Source: JBCDJG01 sp038748065 (GTDB lineage Bacteria; Pseudomonadota; Gammaproteobacteria; Pseudomonadales; Halieaceae). Taken from it: 48,474 nucleotides of DNA. The notes below the pieces were generated by a model that worked only from the letters and a program-made list of their open reading frames with translations, was not told where the DNA came from and did not search any database. Numbering within the stretch: position 1 is the stretch's first letter; the number at the start of each line of letters is the position of its first letter. The stretch is taken from NCBI GenBank assembly GCA_038748065.1, contig JBCDJG010000037.1:1-48474 (forward strand), in the 5' to 3' direction. Position numbers and translations under genes: made by a program. This document shows positions 47,515-48,474 of the stretch, one piece after another.

Positions 47515-47543
47515 ACTATAACTCTAGGGTTATATATTGTCAA
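47515..47543 (-). promoter_or_regulatory. Promoter of the first hicAB module
   Basis: On the minus strand TTGACA (47538-47543) and TATAGT (47515-47520) are 17 bp apart, which is nearly consensus. The spacer contains a palindrome, so HicB binding would block the promoter. Confidence 0.85.
47517..47534. promoter_or_regulatory. hicAB operator, promoter site
   Basis: TATAACTCTAGGGTTATA is an 18-bp near-palindrome with 6-bp perfect arms. It lies in the promoter spacer and overlaps the -10 box. Confidence 0.75.
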
Positions 47544-47550
47544 TGGAAAA

Positions 47551-47568
47551 GATAACTCTAGGGGTATT
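47551..47568. promoter_or_regulatory. hicAB operator, upstream site
   Basis: GATAACTCTAGGGGTATT repeats the central ATAACTCTAGGG of the promoter site 34 bp away, just upstream of the -35 box. Two sites on one face fit a HicB oligomer. Confidence 0.65.
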
Positions 47569-47882
47569 TATTTTTGCTGCTGCTCTCGCTGATATAGGCC
47601 CGCCTCGCTAATCAGCCAGTCCAAGCAATGACGTCCAGTGACGCCCTCGTCAGCCATCTTAAACCAGGCGTTGTAAAGAGGCTGCCGCCAGTAAACCGAG
47701 CCGCCCAAGGTCGCCCCATCTTCTGGGAGGCCAACGGCCGTCATGACATAGTCCAGCAGACCGAGATCCGCAAAGTCTACGATCTGTATTCGCTTTGAAA
47801 CGTTGACCTCTTCCATAAATGTGTAAAGCGCCAGCTCAGCCTCAAGCATGGCTTCTAGGTCTTTCAGTCGCTGATCATTCAT
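47568..47882 (-). CDS. Unknown accessory protein, 104 residues
   Basis: The product (MNDQRLKDLEAMLEAELALYTFMEEVNVSKRIQIVDFADLGLLDYVMTAVG, then WRQPLYNAWFKMADEGVTGRHCLDWLISEAGLY) is acidic and mostly helical. It ends exactly at the upstream hicAB operator. ATG 47882 is chosen; an upstream ATG 47915 adds eleven residues. Neither has a good ribosome-binding site. No family recognised. Confidence 0.6.
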   Translation of the reverse strand: MNDQRLKDLEAMLEAELALYTFMEEVNVSKRIQIVDFADLGLLDYVMTAVGLPEDGATLGGSVYWRQPLYNAWFKMADEGVTGRHCLDWLISEAGLYQREQQQK

Positions 47883-47936
47883 AGTTGCTGCGGGTGGGCG
47901 CTGGATAATAAGCACTATAGCAGGCGGTGGTGATTG

Positions 47937-48173
47937 CTAAGAGCTGACCCCTGGGGCGGCCTTGCCCTGCGGTGTAAGCTCGAACTGGAATACCTTCTGG
48001 GCCTTCGGGCAAAACGTTTTTTTCATGTAGCCAAGCTCAACCAGGAGACACATTGCGTCGTATCTCGGGGTGCCCTCAGACGCTATAGCTGCACCCTCAT
48101 CACGAGCCAGCCGCAGAAACTCTAGCTGCTGTGAATCCGGAGGGAAGGGCAGTTGCAGGTCGGTGCCAGACAT
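47937..48173 (-). CDS. Winged-helix-like accessory protein, 78 residues
   Basis: The product (MSGTDLQLPFPPDSQQLEFLRLARDEGAAIASEGTPRYDAMCLLVELGYMKKTFCPKAQKVFQFELTPQGK) has the layout of a small winged helix: a helix pair and then a wing ending in ELTPQG. It may regulate right-end genes. ATG 48173 is used; a longer in-frame start at 48203 exists. This is the gene closest to the right attachment site. Confidence 0.55.
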   Translation of the reverse strand: MSGTDLQLPFPPDSQQLEFLRLARDEGAAIASEGTPRYDAMCLLVELGYMKKTFCPKAQKVFQFELTPQGKAAPGVSS

Positions 48174-48289
48174 TAAAACTGGGGCCGAGACATGTACGGC
48201 CAAAACTGGCCGGAATACACAGAATCGGGAATTGCGTTCTCCCGCCTAAGTAATTGAAATATAAAGAAATTAGTTTTTGTCCACGCAAG

Positions 48290-48337
48290 ACTGGCAGTGT
48301 TGAGGTCAGCGGTTCGATCCCGCTTAGCTCCACCAAA
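48290..48337 (+). repeat. attR: attR core (48-bp direct repeat, displaced tRNA 3' end)
   Basis: The sequence is identical to 264-311 and carries the anticodon loop, T arm, acceptor 3' strand and CCA of tRNA-Ala, without the 5' half. This is the original chromosomal 3' end displaced by integration. An apparent minus-strand reading frame across it is an artefact. Confidence 0.9.
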
Positions 48338-48474
48338 TACGGCGGTTTATGGGTTAGGGGTTACTAACCGTAGAAAATCGTAGAAAAAACTGTATCAACG
48401 AAAAAAAGCGGGCCTTGGAGACTGTGTAAAAACCAGTTTCCGGCGCCCGGCAAGAAAGCCCAGCTGATATCAGC
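48338..48474. other. Right flank resembling the left attachment arm
   Basis: The 60 bases after attR (TACGGCGGTTTATGGGTTAG...AACCGTAGAAAATCGTAG) resemble the bases after attL (CATGCGGCATTTAGGGTTAG...GACCGTACAGTAACTGTAC) at roughly two thirds of positions. This similarity continues past the core. The flank may be the left arm of another, related element in the same tRNA site. No gene can be recognised here. Confidence 0.45.

Larger units (their letters stand above)
264..48337. mobile_element. Integrated lambda-like temperate phage (prophage)
   Basis: The element is bounded by a 48-bp direct repeat made of the 3' half of tRNA-Ala. It carries, in order, integrase and excisionase, a repressor/Cro switch, replication genes, a late promoter region, lysis genes, packaging genes, a lambda-type head set (GpA-type terminase, gpW, gpB portal, ClpP-like protease, D, E), a long tape measure, and tail tip proteins. 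The head set and the roughly 1000-residue tape measure, without sheath or baseplate-wedge genes, point to a long non-contractile tail. All structural genes I can recognise are open and full length, so the prophage may be functional. The two ends contain accessory genes (methyltransferase, HicAB modules) typical of lysogenic cargo. Confidence 0.95.

Overview
The window is an almost complete temperate tailed phage genome (about 48 kb) integrated in a tRNA-Ala(GGC) gene, with short host flanks on both sides. The high-GC coding, the tRNA sequence and the lambda-type head genes suggest a gammaproteobacterial host, perhaps Pseudomonas-like or from a marine relative; this is inference, and I cannot name the species. 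The two ends share an identical 48-bp core (264-311 and 48290-48337) that starts in the anticodon stem of the tRNA and runs past its CCA end. The prophage therefore restores the 3' part of the tRNA on the left and leaves the displaced 3' fragment on the right. An insertion-sequence end, possibly IS21-like, lies just upstream of the tRNA promoter.

Layout. 506-10245 (minus strand) is the early leftward operon: tyrosine integrase, excisionase, a beta-clamp-like protein, a TrpF-like protein, a MazG-like protein, an orphan C5 cytosine methyltransferase with a repeat-built target domain, and many small unknown genes joined by ATGA overlaps. 10258-11913 is a lambda-like immunity region. A repressor without a peptidase domain and a Cro-like protein diverge, and near-palindromic 15-bp operators with a shared ATCACGC/GCGTGAT consensus are found both between them (three sites) and at the leftward promoter (two sites). 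A zinc-ribbon membrane protein occupies the position held by rex in lambda. 12014-19184 (plus strand) is the early rightward operon: CII-like regulator, a replication initiator carrying an iteron array inside its coding sequence, a small AraC-type DNA-binding protein, an HNH nuclease, two PD-(D/E)XK-type nucleases, and an unknown protein in the antiterminator position.

19185-19510 looks like a late leader: a sigma-70-type promoter followed by three hairpins, two with T-tracts. The late operon (19511-46068, plus strand) starts with a small protein, an M15 endolysin, a large adhesin-like protein with a probable tail-fibre accessory protein, a small protein with a metzincin-type zinc motif, and holin/Rz/Rz1 lysis genes. 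A probable cos region follows, then TerS, TerL, gpW, portal, ClpP-like protease, decoration protein, major capsid, connectors, tail tube, tape measure, and a tail tip set of large beta-rich proteins. The right end (46077-48173, minus strand) carries accessory genes, including two HicAB-type toxin-antitoxin modules in opposite gene orders; one has a near-consensus promoter overlapped by a palindromic operator.

How it works together (inference). The repressor would hold both the leftward and rightward early promoters through matching operators. On induction, the left operon would excise the genome and modify DNA, while the right operon replicates it from the iteron origin. The late promoter would then drive a 26-kb late operon that contains an internal strong terminator, so processive antitermination is expected. 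The HicAB modules would be expressed from the lysogen and may stabilise it.
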